Below, one piece after another: positions 28,467-38,328 of a stretch of DNA of 64,000 bases. The position numbers and the translations under genes are program-made. Within the stretch, counting starts at the first letter, position 1. Every line of letters begins with the position of its first letter. Origin of the DNA: Marisediminitalea oceani (GTDB lineage Bacteria > Pseudomonadota > Gammaproteobacteria > Enterobacterales > Alteromonadaceae); contig NZ_RCUA01000021.1 in assembly GCF_003731635.1 (NCBI RefSeq), forward strand, positions 97,004 through 161,003. The letters run 5' to 3'. The notes below the pieces were generated by a model that had not been told where the DNA came from, made no database searches, and saw only the letters and a program-made list of their open reading frames with translations.

Positions 28467-30134
28467 TTACTTACTGATTCGCTTGTATTTCAACCGGTGT
28501 GGTTCAACCACATCCTGACCAAAGTTAGCTTTTAACCAGCTTTCATAGTCGTTGTAGTTACCTTCATAGAAGTTAATTTTGCCTTCGTCCCGGTAATCAA
28601 GAATATGCGTAGCAACACGGTCAAGGAACCAACGATCGTGCGAGATAACCATGGCGCAGCCCGGGAACTCAAGCAGAGCGTTTTCCAGTGCACGCAGGGT
28701 TTCTACGTCCAAATCGTTGGTCGGTTCATCGAGCAGCAGTACGTTGCCGCCAGCTTTTAACAGCTTGGCGAGATGCACCCGGTTACGTTCACCGCCGGAT
28801 AAATCTTTGATGAATTTTTGCTGGTCGGTACCTTTGAAGTTAAAGCGGCTGCAATAAGCGCGGCTGTTCAGTTCAAAGTTGCCAATGCGCACGATGTCCT
28901 GACCGTCAGATAACTCCTGCCACACAGTGTTGTTGCCATCCATGTGGTCACGGAACTGCTCAACACTGGCAATTTTTACTGTATCACCAATGGTAATTGA
29001 GCCTGAGTCGGGTTGTTCCTTGTCGGTAAGCATTCTGAACAGCGTTGATTTACCAGCGCCGTTAGGGCCGATAATGCCAACGATAGCACCCTTAGGTACG
29101 GTAAACGTCATGTCGTCGATAAGTACGCGATCACCGTAAGACTTTTTCAGGTGCTCAACTTCGATAACCTTGTCACCTAAGCGTTCACCCGGCGGAATGA
29201 ACAACTCGTTGGTTTCGTTACGTTTCTGGTAATCACCGCTTGATAGTTCTTCAAACCGTGACATACGCGCCTTGCTCTTTGCCTGACGACCTTTGGGGTT
29301 TGTGCGTACCCACTCAAGTTCCTGTTTGATAGACTTCTGACGCGCGTTTTCAGTACGCTCTTCCTGCTCCAGACGGGCCTCTTTTTGCTCCAGCCAACTG
29401 GAGTAGTTACCTTCCCATGGAATACCGTGACCACGGTCGAGTTCCAGGATCCAGCCTGCTACATTGTCAAGGAAATAGCGATCGTGGGTAATGGCCACTA
29501 CGGTGCCTTCATAGTCGTGCAGGAAGCGTTCTAACCAGGCCACGGATTCGGCATCCAGGTGGTTAGTCGGTTCATCGAGCAGCAGCATGTCGGGCTTTTC
29601 CAGCAGCAGTCGACACAGTGCTACACGGCGGCGCTCACCACCAGACAGCTTGCTGACGTCGGCATCCCACGGCGGCAGACGCAGTGCATCGGCGGCGCGT
29701 TCCAGCGCGTTTTCAAGATTATGCCCGTCTTTGGTCTGAATAATGGCTTCCAGCTCGCCTTGTTCTTTAGCGAGGGCATCAAAGTCGGCATCTGGATCGG
29801 CATAAGCGGCATACACCTCGTCGAGGCGTTTCAGCGCATGGGCAACATCTGCCACGGCTTCTTCGATATTGCCGCGCACATCTTTGGTTTCGTCCAGTTG
29901 GGGTTCCTGGGGCAGGTAACCAATATTGATGCCGGGCTGGGCACGGGCTTCACCTTCAATCTCGGTATCAACACCGGCCATAATGCGCAGCAGCGTGGAT
30001 TTACCGGCGCCGTTTAAGCCCAGTACGCCAATTTTTGCGCCGGGGAAAAAACTCAGTGAAATGTCTTTTAGAATCTGACGATTGGGTGGCACAATCTTGC
30101 CCACCCGGTGCATGGTATATACGTATTGTGACAT
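28467..30134 (-). CDS. ettA: Energy-dependent translational throttle protein EttA
   Basis: 555 residues, the EttA length. Two ABC-F cassettes: Walker A GLNGAGKSTLLR and GPNGAGKSTLFR, signatures LSGGERRRVALCRLLL and LSGGERNRVHLAKLL, Walker B LLLDEPTNHLD and LLLDEPTNDLD. The linker between them (LEWVRTNPKGRQAKSKARMSRFEEL) is typical of EttA, as is the MSQYVYTMHRVGKIVPP opening. No membrane partner exists. It binds the ribosomal E site and gates elongation by ATP level. Confidence 0.95.
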   Translation of the reverse strand: MSQYVYTMHRVGKIVPPNRQILKDISLSFFPGAKIGVLGLNGAGKSTLLRIMAGVDTEIEGEARAQPGINIGYLPQEPQLDETKDVRGNIEEAVADVAHALKRLDEVYAAYADPDADFDALAKEQGELEAIIQTKDGHNLENALERAADALRLPPWDADVSKLSGGERRRVALCRLLLEKPDMLLLDEPTNHLDAESVAWLERFLHDYEGTVVAITHDRYFLDNVAGWILELDRGHGIPWEGNYSSWLEQKEARLEQEERTENARQKSIKQELEWVRTNPKGRQAKSKARMSRFEELSSGDYQKRNETNELFIPPGERLGDKVIEVEHLKKSYGDRVLIDDMTFTVPKGAIVGIIGPNGAGKSTLFRMLTDKEQPDSGSITIGDTVKIASVEQFRDHMDGNNTVWQELSDGQDIVRIGNFELNSRAYCSRFNFKGTDQQKFIKDLSGGERNRVHLAKLLKAGGNVLLLDEPTNDLDVETLRALENALLEFPGCAMVISHDRWFLDRVATHILDYRDEGKINFYEGNYNDYESWLKANFGQDVVEPHRLKYKRISK

Positions 30135-30365
30135 GCTTGGTCCTGGCTTTTTAGAAAGTCGCTATTGTAATCAAAGACGCAGCCACTTGGTAGGCGTCTG
30201 CGGCTTATAGGTTAGTACAAAGTGGTATTTTTTAAATCACGTGTGAGCCAACCGGTGTTTTTTTTTGTAAACTACCTCAATCGGAAACAGGTTTAATGTC
30301 CGGCAGGCTTGATTGCCGCTATTCATCGACTGTCGGGTATGCCTAGAATTAACTAAGGAATTTTC

Positions 30366-31391
30366 ATGCCAGCACAACCTCAAACGCTGTCTTTGGCTCA
30401 ACTTGCTGAGCAGGTTGGTGGCGATGTCCATGGCGACGGCTCAGTTATGCTCTGTGGCGTCAGCACTCTGAGCAGTGCAACATCTTCCCAAATTTCATTT
30501 TTAACTAACGGCAAGTATCGTTCTCAACTGCAGTCGACTGAGGCTGGTGCCGTTATTTTGCATCCCAACGAAGCGGAGAACTGTCCGCTGCCCGGCTTAT
30601 TGCATAACAATCCCCATGCCGCCTTTGCGCGCATTGCGCAAATCTTTGACACCACACCTGGTGTGGCGGTAGGCCAGCATAAAACAGCCGTGGTGGCCGA
30701 CTCGGCCAAACTGGGCGACAACGTAGCCCTTGGCCCTTATTGTGTTATCGAAGATGACGTAGTGCTGGGCGATAATGTGGTGATTGGCGCACACACGGTG
30801 ATTAGCCGTGGCTCGCACATTGGCAACGGTTCGGTCATTCATCCTAATGTTACCGTGTACCATGGTGCTCGTATCGGTCAGCGGGTACGTATTCACAGCC
30901 AGACAGTGATTGGCGCTGACGGCTTTGGCTATGCCAACGATGCCGGGACCTGGTTACCTATTCCGCAAACCGGCTCGGTCGTCATCGGCGATGACAGTCA
31001 GATTGGTGCCTCCAGTACTATCGACCGCGGAGCCCTGGACGATACCATTATCGGTAAGAATGTAATCATCGATAATCAGGTACAAATCGGTCATAACTGT
31101 ATTATTGGTGATCACAGCTGTATTTGTGGTGCGACCGGCATCGCCGGCAGTGCGACCATTGGCAAGTACGTAATTATTGCGGGTGGTTGCGGCATAGGTG
31201 GTCACCTGACAATTTGCGACAAGGTGCAAATCACCGGTTACACCATGGTTATCAGCGACATCAAAGAGCCAGGTGTTTATTCATCTGGTCAACCGGCGAT
31301 GACCAATCGCGAATGGCGCAAAAATGCGGTGCGTAACCGCCAGTTAGAGCAACTTTTTGACCGTGTGAAACAGCTGGAAAAGAACGGCTGA
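30366..31391 (+). CDS. lpxD: UDP-3-O-(3-hydroxymyristoyl)glucosamine N-acyltransferase
   Basis: 341 residues. N-terminal uridine-binding domain, then a left-handed beta-helix of hexapeptide repeats; the catalytic His is H243 in QVQIGHNCIIG, and GADGFGYA is a family motif. It adds the second acyl chain in lipid A synthesis. AAGGA precedes the ATG. Unlike the usual bamA-skp-lpxD-fabZ-lpxA cluster, it stands alone between ettA and glyA, so it may be a relocated or second copy. Confidence 0.93.
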   Translation: MPAQPQTLSLAQLAEQVGGDVHGDGSVMLCGVSTLSSATSSQISFLTNGKYRSQLQSTEAGAVILHPNEAENCPLPGLLHNNPHAAFARIAQIFDTTPGVAVGQHKTAVVADSAKLGDNVALGPYCVIEDDVVLGDNVVIGAHTVISRGSHIGNGSVIHPNVTVYHGARIGQRVRIHSQTVIGADGFGYANDAGTWLPIPQTGSVVIGDDSQIGASSTIDRGALDDTIIGKNVIIDNQVQIGHNCIIGDHSCICGATGIAGSATIGKYVIIAGGCGIGGHLTICDKVQITGYTMVISDIKEPGVYSSGQPAMTNREWRKNAVRNRQLEQLFDRVKQLEKNG

Positions 31392-31407
31392 CGCTTACAA
31401 TAAAATG

Positions 31408-31436
31408 GCCTGTCATACTTTCTTTGCATGGCAGGC
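31408..31436 (+). terminator. Hairpin downstream of lpxD
   Basis: GCCTGTCAT (31408-31416) pairs with ATGGCAGGC (31428-31436) with one G-U pair and an 11-base loop, 16 bases after the lpxD stop. No T run follows, so termination is uncertain. Confidence 0.35.
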
Positions 31437-31493
31437 AAGGGCGTCTGAGCAAGCCGAGCCCGCATAGTGTAACCCGCCGTTGACAGCCACTTT

Positions 31494-31549
31494 GTGCTAT
31501 TACTGTTCGGATTTGTCATAAATCAGCCACAAAGCAGTATACATAGCAC
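31494..31549 (+). promoter_or_regulatory. Interrupted inverted repeat in the glyA leader
   Basis: GTGCTAT-TACTG (31494-31505) pairs with CAGTA-tac-ATAGCAC (31535-31549), a 12-bp interrupted stem around a 29-base loop. CAGCCAC occurs both just before the first arm and inside the loop. A TTGACA box lies at 31480-31485. The block ends 63 bases before glyA and is probably an operator or leader structure. No regulator is recognised; PurR or MetR boxes were looked for and not seen. Confidence 0.4.
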
Positions 31550-31612
31550 GTAAAATGACTAGAATATGCGTCTCTGATTTTACGCGACCCCAAAACGCAG
31601 TAAGGAGCCTTC

Positions 31613-32869
31613 ATGTTACCGCGCCAAATGAACATTGCCGATTTTGATCCGGAATTAGCCGCAGCGATTGATAAAGAGAATCAACGCCAGGAACACCACA
31701 TTGAGCTAATTGCCTCTGAAAACTATTGCAGCCCTCGAGTAATGGAGGCCCAGGGGTCGCAGTTAACCAATAAATACGCTGAAGGTTATCCTGGTAAGCG
31801 TTACTACGGTGGCTGTGAGCACGTAGATATCGTTGAAGACTTAGCCATTGAGCGTGCCAAGCAGCTGTTTGGTGCCGAATACGCTAACGTTCAGCCACAC
31901 TCTGGCTCGCAGGCAAACTCTGCCGTGTTTATGGCGTTGCTTAACGCCGGTGATACCGTACTGGGTATGAGCCTGTCTGAAGGCGGTCACTTAACCCACG
32001 GCGCCAGCGTTAACTTCTCTGGTAAAACCTACAATGCAGTGCAGTACGGTTTAAACGAAGAAACCGGCGAAATTGACTACGACCAGGTTGAAGCGCTGGC
32101 TGAAGAGCATAAGCCAAAAATGATCATTGGTGGTTTTTCTGCTTACTCTGGCATTGTTGACTGGCAACGTTTCCGCGCTATTGCCGATAAAGTAGGTGCC
32201 TTCCTGCTGGTGGACATGGCTCACGTAGCGGGTCTGGTTGCTGCCGGGGTATATCCTAACCCACTACCACATGCACACGTAGTGACTACCACAACGCATA
32301 AAACCTTAGCGGGTCCGCGCGGTGGTCTGATCCTGTCTGCCTGTGGTGATGAAACCATTTACAAAAAGCTTAACAGCTCAGTATTCCCGGGTAACCAGGG
32401 CGGCCCGCTGTGCCACGTTATTGCTGCAAAAGCCGTTGCGTTTAAAGAAGCACTGCAGCCAGACTTTAAAGCTTATCAACAGCAGGTTGTTACCAATGCT
32501 AAAGCGATGGTAAGCGTGATGCAGGAACGCGGTTATAAAATCGTTTCTAACGGTACCGACAACCACCTGTTCCTGTTAGACCTGATTGATAAAGATATTA
32601 CCGGTAAAGATGCCGATGCAGCCCTTGGCCGTGCTAACATTACCGTTAACAAGAACTCGGTACCGAATGATCCACGTTCACCGTTTGTGACCAGTGGTCT
32701 GCGTATCGGTACACCAGCGATTACCCGTCGTGGTTTTGGCGAAAACGAAGCCAAACAGGTAGCCAGCTGGATTTGTGACGTTCTGGATAATATGGGCGAC
32801 GAGAGCGTGGTTGAACGCGTTCAGCAAGAAGTGGTTGAGCTGTGCTCACGCTTCCCGGTATACGCCTAA
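31613..32869 (+). CDS. glyA: Serine hydroxymethyltransferase
   Basis: 418 residues, preceded by AAGGAG. The opening around [19 protein letters not shown], the PLP-lysine motif [14 protein letters not shown] and the C-terminal [19 protein letters not shown] are diagnostic. It interconverts serine and glycine with transfer of a one-carbon unit to tetrahydrofolate. Its own promoter region (220 bases) separates it from lpxD. The one-carbon and purine demand of the riboflavin genes downstream is a weak functional link. Confidence 0.97.
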   Translation: MLPRQMNIADFDPELAAAIDKENQRQEHHIELIASENYCSPRVMEAQGSQLTNKYAEGYPGKRYYGGCEHVDIVEDLAIERAKQLFGAEYANVQPHSGSQANSAVFMALLNAGDTVLGMSLSEGGHLTHGASVNFSGKTYNAVQYGLNEETGEIDYDQVEALAEEHKPKMIIGGFSAYSGIVDWQRFRAIADKVGAFLLVDMAHVAGLVAAGVYPNPLPHAHVVTTTTHKTLAGPRGGLILSACGDETIYKKLNSSVFPGNQGGPLCHVIAAKAVAFKEALQPDFKAYQQQVVTNAKAMVSVMQERGYKIVSNGTDNHLFLLDLIDKDITGKDADAALGRANITVNKNSVPNDPRSPFVTSGLRIGTPAITRRGFGENEAKQVASWICDVLDNMGDESVVERVQQEVVELCSRFPVYA

Positions 32870-32881
32870 TCCAGGGAATAA

Positions 32882-32907
32882 CGGCTCAGTAGTTACTGGC
32901 TGAGCCG
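32882..32907 (+). terminator. Hairpin between glyA and nrdR
   Basis: Perfect 8-bp stem CGGCTCAG (32882-32889) / CTGAGCCG (32900-32907), 12 bases after the glyA stop. The following sequence GTTACTAAG is not T-rich, so it may only attenuate or stabilise the 3' end. Confidence 0.4.
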
Positions 32908-32927
32908 GTTACTAAGCAGGAGCGTTT

Positions 32928-33377
32928 ATGCATTGTCCCTTTTGTTCTGCCGAAGAAACCAAGGTTATTGATTCCAGGTTAGTCGCTGAAGGACATCAGG
33001 TGCGCCGGCGCCGGGAATGCGCTGAATGTCATGAACGCTTTACCACTTTTGAGAGCGCCGAGCTGGTTATGCCGCGAGTAATAAAACGCGACGGCACCCG
33101 GGAGCCTTTCAATGAAGACAAGCTGCGCGCAGGGCTGCAACGGGCATTGGAAAAACGCCCGGTAAGCACTGAAAAAATCGAGCAGTGTGTGCTGCAACTC
33201 AAATCAACATTGCGGGCAACCGGCGAGCGGGAAGTCGAAAGCGAATTGTTGGGCAATCTCATTATGAATGCCTTAAAGGAGCTGGACAAAGTGGCTTACG
33301 TTCGTTTTGCCTCGGTGTATCGTTCTTTTGAAGATATTAAAGAGTTTGGTGAAGAGATAGCCAGACTGGGGGATTAA
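32928..33377 (+). CDS. nrdR: Transcriptional repressor NrdR
   Basis: 149 residues. The zinc ribbon uses C3, C6, C31 and C34, followed by the ATP-cone ([33 protein letters not shown]). NrdR represses ribonucleotide reductase genes by sensing dATP/ATP. The nrdR-ribD adjacency (5 bases between stop and start) is the conserved gammaproteobacterial order. Confidence 0.97.
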   Translation: MHCPFCSAEETKVIDSRLVAEGHQVRRRRECAECHERFTTFESAELVMPRVIKRDGTREPFNEDKLRAGLQRALEKRPVSTEKIEQCVLQLKSTLRATGEREVESELLGNLIMNALKELDKVAYVRFASVYRSFEDIKEFGEEIARLGD

Positions 33378-33382
33378 ATCCC

Positions 33383-34513
33383 ATGCAACGCCTCAATCCC
33401 AGCCCCGCCATCGATGAATACTGGATGGCAAAAGCCATTCAACTGGCAGCAAAAGGGCGCTTTACCACCTCTCCCAATCCCCGTGTTGGCTGCGTTATCG
33501 TTAAAGATGAAATCTGCATTGGCCAGGGTTATCACATTCAGGCCGGTACGCCTCATGCCGAAGTGCATGCGCTGGTTGCCGCAGGTGACAATGCCCGTGA
33601 CGCTACTGCCTATGTCACCCTTGAACCTTGTAGTCATACTGGTCGAACCCCGCCGTGCGCTGATGCGCTGATAAAAGCCGGGGTTGCAAGGGTGGTAGTG
33701 GGGATGACCGATCCTAACCCGCAGGTAAGCGGCAGTGGCATTGAGCGAATCAAAGCTGCCGGTATTGAAGTGACTCAGGATGTTTGTACTGAGCAGGCCA
33801 GGGCACTCAATCCGGGTTTTATTAAGCGGATGCAACAGGGCTTGCCCTGGGTAAGAGTTAAATTAGGTGTCAGCCTGGATGGTAAAATAGCGCTGGCTAA
33901 CGGCGCGAGCAAGTGGATCACCGGGCCGGCGTCGCGACGAGATGTACAGCGACTGCGGGCGCAAAGCTGCGCGATTATTACCGGCAGTGGTACGGTGATT
34001 GCCGATAACCCGAGTATGCTGGTGCGGCCGGAGCAGGCCGAGTTCGACAATTATCCGGTTTCCGCGGTACGTCAACCGCTGCGGGTGGTGATTGATTCGC
34101 AGGAAAGGCTTACGCCAAACTGGCTGATGTTTAACGATGGCCATCCGGTGCTGCTGGTGAACCAGCATTTTCGGGGGGGCTTTAGTCAGGACGTTGAGCA
34201 ATGTCAGTTACCGTTATCCGCAGCAGGAAAAATTGATTTACATCTGCTGCTCGCTGAGCTGGCTGAGCGCGGCATTAACGAAGTGCTGGTGGAATCCGGT
34301 GCTGGCCTGGCCGGGGCCTTTATGGCCAACGGGCTGGTGGATGAGCTGATCGTTTATCAGGCGCCGAAGCTGCTTGGCGACAAAGGCGTATCGATGCTCA
34401 ATCTGCCGGATTATGCCCGGGTAAGTGAGGCGCCGGACTTGAAATTGACCGATATCAGACATATAGCAGAAGACATCCGGTTGACCTATCAATTAGCCGT
34501 CGACAAGTCATAA
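33383..34513 (+). CDS. ribD: Bifunctional riboflavin deaminase/reductase
   Basis: 376 residues. The N-terminal deaminase carries the zinc ligands H58 (H-A-E60) and C83/C92 in EPCSHTGRTPPC. The C-terminal reductase part (WVRVKLGVSLDGKIALANGASKWITG) carries out the NADPH step. It catalyses the second and third steps of riboflavin synthesis from GTP. Part of nrdR-ribD-ribE-ribBA-ribH-nusB. Confidence 0.97.
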   Translation: MQRLNPSPAIDEYWMAKAIQLAAKGRFTTSPNPRVGCVIVKDEICIGQGYHIQAGTPHAEVHALVAAGDNARDATAYVTLEPCSHTGRTPPCADALIKAGVARVVVGMTDPNPQVSGSGIERIKAAGIEVTQDVCTEQARALNPGFIKRMQQGLPWVRVKLGVSLDGKIALANGASKWITGPASRRDVQRLRAQSCAIITGSGTVIADNPSMLVRPEQAEFDNYPVSAVRQPLRVVIDSQERLTPNWLMFNDGHPVLLVNQHFRGGFSQDVEQCQLPLSAAGKIDLHLLLAELAERGINEVLVESGAGLAGAFMANGLVDELIVYQAPKLLGDKGVSMLNLPDYARVSEAPDLKLTDIRHIAEDIRLTYQLAVDKS

Positions 34514-34534
34514 TAAAGTACACGAGAAGACATT

Positions 34535-35194
34535 ATGTTCACTGGAATTATTGAAGCGCTCGGAACCATCGAATCCATGGTCGACCAGGGAGAGTCCATT
34601 CGTCTTAAAGTTGGCGTGGGCAAGCTGGATATGTCCGATGTGGCATTGGGAGACAGCATTGCTACCAATGGCGTTTGTCTTACCGTTGTTGATTACAGCC
34701 CGCATCATTATAGTGCGGACGTTTCTGCCGAGACTATCCGCCTGACCGGCTTTGCCCAGTATAAACCGGGCACCCAGGTGAATCTGGAGAAAGCCATGCA
34801 GGTAAGCTCGCGCTTCGGCGGGCATATTGTCTCCGGCCACGTTGACGGTGTGGGTGAAGTGTCCCGCATTATTCAACACAGCGATTATGTGGAAATCTGG
34901 ATCGACGCGCCGGACGATCTGGCCAAATATATTGCCCATAAGGGCAGTATCACGGTTGATGGCGTGAGCCTTACCGTAAACAAAGTGAACGGCAGCGAGT
35001 TTATGCTATGGATCATTCCCCATACGCTGCAGGAGACGGTGCTGGGCACTTATAAAACCGGTACAAGAGTGAATTTGGAAGTGGACGTTATCGCCCGCTA
35101 TCTGGAGCGACTGATGCTGGGCGACAAAGCCGCCAGCAAAAAAAATGACATCAGTCTGGAATTTCTCGCCGAACACGGCTATCTAAAAAAATAA
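34535..35194 (+). CDS. ribE: Riboflavin synthase, alpha subunit
   Basis: 219 residues made of two lumazine-binding domains, each with the repeat pattern [15 protein letters not shown] and the [16 protein letters not shown] segment. It forms riboflavin from two molecules of dimethylribityllumazine, which RibH supplies. E. coli naming calls the same enzyme RibC. The gene sits between ribD and ribBA, 20 bases before the latter. Confidence 0.95.
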   Translation: MFTGIIEALGTIESMVDQGESIRLKVGVGKLDMSDVALGDSIATNGVCLTVVDYSPHHYSADVSAETIRLTGFAQYKPGTQVNLEKAMQVSSRFGGHIVSGHVDGVGEVSRIIQHSDYVEIWIDAPDDLAKYIAHKGSITVDGVSLTVNKVNGSEFMLWIIPHTLQETVLGTYKTGTRVNLEVDVIARYLERLMLGDKAASKKNDISLEFLAEHGYLKK

Positions 35195-35214
35195 CCCTAC
35201 AAGACTTAAAATTT

Positions 35215-36315
35215 ATGGCACTTAATAGCACCGCTGAAATAATCGAAGATATCAAGCAAGGCAAGATGGTCATCCTGATGGATGACGAAGATCGCGAAAA
35301 CGAAGGCGATATCATCATGGCTGCCGAGCATGTCACCCCCGAAGCCATTAACTTTATGGTAAAACATGCCCGTGGACTGGTGTGTTTACCCATGACTGCA
35401 GAACGCTGTCAGCGTTTAAACCTGCCGTTGATGGTCGACCTTAACAAAGCCCAGTTTTCGACAAACTTTACGGTTTCGATTGAAGCCGCAGAAGGGGTCA
35501 CCACCGGCATTTCTGCTGCCGACCGGGCTACCACGATTCTGGCGGCGGTAGCCAAAGACGCTCAGGCCAAAGATATTGTGCAACCGGGGCATATCTTTCC
35601 GCTGATTGCTAAAGAAGGCGGCGTCTTAAACCGCGCAGGTCACACCGAAGCCGGTGTGGATCTGGCCAGACTGGCGGGTTGTGAACCGGCAGCGGTGATT
35701 GTTGAAGTACTAAACGACGATGGCAGCATGGCTCGCCGTCCGCAGCTTGAGGCGTTCGCCGCCGAGCATGATATTAAAATCGGTACCATTGCCGATTTAA
35801 TTGAATACCGTAACCTTAACGAAACCACGATTAAGAAGGTATCCAGTTGTCAGTTACCCACCCAATACGGTGAGTTTGAACTGCATACATTTAAGGATGT
35901 TATCGATAACCAACTGCACTTTGCCCTGAAGAAAGGTGATATTCAGGCTGAGGAGCCAACCTTGGTGCGGGTTCATCTACATAATACCCTGAGCGATCTG
36001 CTGGGCTCCACCCGCGGGATTTCCCGCTCGATGACGTTACCTGATGCCATGGAGCAAATTGCTGAGGAAGGTGGTGTGCTGGTTTTGCTGGGTAAAGAAG
36101 AAGATTTGGAGTCGCAGTTACAACGCTTCGCCGCAGAAGATCGTGGTGAGCAGCCGGTCGGTAAAAACTGGCAGGGTTCATCGCGCACAGTAGGCGTGGG
36201 AAGTCAGATTCTGGCCGCCATGGGCGTGCAAAAAATGCGTTTATTAAGTAAACCCATTAAATATCACGCGCTTTCCGGATTTGGCCTGGAAGTTGTTGAG
36301 TATATTCACGACTAA
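35215..36315 (+). CDS. ribBA: 3,4-dihydroxy-2-butanone-4-phosphate synthase with degenerate RibA domain
   Basis: 366 residues. The N-terminal ~200 residues are Rib[20 protein letters not shown] (acidic metal site) and [13 protein letters not shown]. The C-terminal ~160 residues align with GTP cyclohydrolase II, but the three-cysteine zinc site expected near its middle is replaced by [16 protein letters not shown]. That part is therefore probably inactive, as in the RibBX forms of other Proteobacteria. A true RibA must be encoded elsewhere. Confidence 0.92.
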   Translation: MALNSTAEIIEDIKQGKMVILMDDEDRENEGDIIMAAEHVTPEAINFMVKHARGLVCLPMTAERCQRLNLPLMVDLNKAQFSTNFTVSIEAAEGVTTGISAADRATTILAAVAKDAQAKDIVQPGHIFPLIAKEGGVLNRAGHTEAGVDLARLAGCEPAAVIVEVLNDDGSMARRPQLEAFAAEHDIKIGTIADLIEYRNLNETTIKKVSSCQLPTQYGEFELHTFKDVIDNQLHFALKKGDIQAEEPTLVRVHLHNTLSDLLGSTRGISRSMTLPDAMEQIAEEGGVLVLLGKEEDLESQLQRFAAEDRGEQPVGKNWQGSSRTVGVGSQILAAMGVQKMRLLSKPIKYHALSGFGLEVVEYIHD

Positions 36316-36318
36316 CGA

Positions 36319-36346
36319 TTGGGTTTTGGCGCTGTTGTGGTATACT
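36319..36346 (+). promoter_or_regulatory. Candidate sigma-70 promoter for ribH-nusB
   Basis: TTGGGT (36319-36324), 16-base spacer, TATACT (36341-36346), ending 41 bases before the ribH ATG. This would give ribH-nusB-thiL-pgpA an internal promoter in addition to read-through. Confidence 0.5.
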
Positions 36347-36387
36347 TCGCGCCGTTTTTGACACGGGATTCATACGGGATTTGGGCT

Positions 36388-36864
36388 ATGCAGGTTATCG
36401 AAGGTAATATTCGCGCAACAGGTAAGAAATTTGCCATTGTTGTTTCACGTTTTAACAGCTTTGTAGTAGAAAGTTTGTTAGAAGGCGCACTGGACACGCT
36501 GGAGCGTCATGGTGAAGTCAGTGATGAAGATGTCACACTGGTTCGTGTACCTGGCGCTTATGAGCTGCCGGTAGCGGCGAAAAAATTAGCTGAATCTAAA
36601 AAGTTCGACGCCATTATTGCCTTAGGCGCAGTGATCCGCGGCGGTACACCGCACTTTGATTTTGTGGCCGGTGAATGCAACAAGGGCCTGGCCCAGGTGT
36701 CACTGGAATACGGTTTACCCGTGTCTTTTGGTGTGATCACCACAGACTCTATCGAACAAGCCATTGAGCGTTCTGGTACCAAAGCCGGAAATAAAGGCTC
36801 TGAAGCTGCCCTGGGCGCGCTTGAAATGGTTAATGTTATGTCTGCCCTAGACGACCTGGCATAA
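36388..36864 (+). CDS. ribH: 6,7-dimethyl-8-ribityllumazine synthase
   Basis: 158 residues from ATG 36388. The frame is open further upstream to 36319, but that region carries a promoter-like TATACT, so the short form is preferred. [39 protein letters not shown] and [17 protein letters not shown] are lumazine synthase motifs. It condenses the RibB and RibD products. NusB follows ten bases later. Confidence 0.95.
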   Translation: MQVIEGNIRATGKKFAIVVSRFNSFVVESLLEGALDTLERHGEVSDEDVTLVRVPGAYELPVAAKKLAESKKFDAIIALGAVIRGGTPHFDFVAGECNKGLAQVSLEYGLPVSFGVITTDSIEQAIERSGTKAGNKGSEAALGALEMVNVMSALDDLA

Positions 36865-36874
36865 GGAAACTAAC

Positions 36875-37297
36875 GTGAAAGTTTCTCCTCGCCGTCGGGC
36901 CCGTGAAATAGCGCTGCAAGGCGTTTACTCCTGGCAAATGACCCAAAACCAGATCGACCAGATTGAACTCGCTCTGGCGACCAGCAATGACATGAAAAAA
37001 GTGGATATGAACTATTTTCAGTCATTGCTGCGCGGGGTAGTGCGCAGTGCTTCTCAATTAGACAGCACGATTAAGCCCTACCTTGGTCGTTTACCCGAAG
37101 AACTGGATCCTATCGAAAAAGCGATTTTACGGTTAGCCACTTATGAACTAACCGAACAAATCGATGTCCCATACAAAGTAATTATCAACGAGGCCATAGA
37201 ACTGGCCAAATCTTTTGGCGCCGAAGACAGCCACAAGTTTGTGAATGGTGCGCTGGACAAAGCGGTGAAAACCCTGCGTCCTCATGAGCGCGGCTAA
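36875..37297 (+). CDS. nusB: Transcription antitermination factor NusB
   Basis: 140 residues, all-helical. [16 protein letters not shown] at the start and [37 protein letters not shown] at the end are NusB signatures. With NusE it binds boxA in rRNA leaders. The ribH-nusB-thiL order is conserved in gammaproteobacteria. Confidence 0.96.
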   Translation: MKVSPRRRAREIALQGVYSWQMTQNQIDQIELALATSNDMKKVDMNYFQSLLRGVVRSASQLDSTIKPYLGRLPEELDPIEKAILRLATYELTEQIDVPYKVIINEAIELAKSFGAEDSHKFVNGALDKAVKTLRPHERG

Positions 37298-37362
37298 GCC
37301 AGCTACCGTTGAAACCAGGGCAGGACGCCCTTCTTTTAAATTTCTCAACTTTCCGGATTACT

Positions 37363-38328
37363 GTGAAAGAGTTTGATCTGATAAAACAGTACTTTGCCCA
37401 ACGTGGTCACGTTAGAAAAGACGTGATCCTCGGGATTGGCGATGACTGTGCTGTGACTAAAGTACCCGATAACCAACATCTTGCTGTAACCACTGACACG
37501 CTGATCAGCGGTGTTCATTTTCTTTCTGATGCGCCGGCGCGCTCCGTTGCCTATAAAGCTGTAGCGGTTAACCTGAGCGACCTGGCGTCCTCCGGTGCAG
37601 AGCCAGCGTGGATTAGTTTGTCACTGTCGTTGCCGTCATATGATGAAAACTGGATAGACGAATTCGTTAACGGCCTGTATGAGCTAACCGAGTACTATTC
37701 AGTGCAACTGATTGGTGGCGATACGGTCACCGGACCACTGGCATTAACCATTACTGCCCAGGGCTTTGTACCACCAGACACCGAGTTACGCCGCAGCAAT
37801 GCCAAGCCCGGCGACTGGATTTATGTTACCGGCAATCTCGGTGATGCGGGAGCTGGTCTGGATATTCTTAAAGGGGAAATCGAAGCTGGTGGCGAGCACC
37901 GTGATTACCTGATTAATCGTCATTATTATCCTACGCCGAGAGTGATGGCAGGCACATCCCTGCGTCGTACAGCAAATGCCTGTATCGACGTGTCTGACGG
38001 TCTGGTGTCTGATTTAGGCCACATTCTTAAGATGTCTGGCTGCGGTGCCACTGTGCACGTAGACCGACTGCCCGTGTCATCGGCTTTGTTTGAGACCGTG
38101 GGAGCTCAGCAGGCCTACCGGTACGCGCTAGCGGCCGGCGACGATTACGAGCTGGTCTTTACCGTCAACGAAGAGCAGCGTGGTAATCTGGAAACCTCAC
38201 TGACTAACGCCAATGTGAAAGCAACCTGTATTGGCCAGGTCAATGGTTATGCTGGTCAGCTCGACCTGAAATTGTACGATGAAAAATACGTGCTCGATGA
38301 AAGCACTGGCTACGAGCACGAGTTTTAA
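37363..38328 (+). CDS. thiL: Thiamine-monophosphate kinase
   Basis: 321 residues from GTG 37363 (VKEFDLIKQYF), which aligns with the E. coli ThiL N terminus; an upstream in-frame TTG at 37309 is less likely. GIGDDCAV and STDTLI-type acidic metal sites (here TTDTLISGVHF), LIGGDTVTGPLALT and CIDVSDGLVSDLGH are family motifs. It phosphorylates thiamine phosphate to thiamine diphosphate. Its stop overlaps the pgpA ATG. Confidence 0.94.
   Translation: MKEFDLIKQYFAQRGHVRKDVILGIGDDCAVTKVPDNQHLAVTTDTLISGVHFLSDAPARSVAYKAVAVNLSDLASSGAEPAWISLSLSLPSYDENWIDEFVNGLYELTEYYSVQLIGGDTVTGPLALTITAQGFVPPDTELRRSNAKPGDWIYVTGNLGDAGAGLDILKGEIEAGGEHRDYLINRHYYPTPRVMAGTSLRRTANACIDVSDGLVSDLGHILKMSGCGATVHVDRLPVSSALFETVGAQQAYRYALAAGDDYELVFTVNEEQRGNLETSLTNANVKATCIGQVNGYAGQLDLKLYDEKYVLDESTGYEHEF

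Noticed and set aside
34514..35214. Possible FMN riboswitch near the riboflavin genes
   Set aside because: The gaps before ribE and ribBA are about 20 bases, far too short for an RFN element, and none of its conserved blocks is seen.
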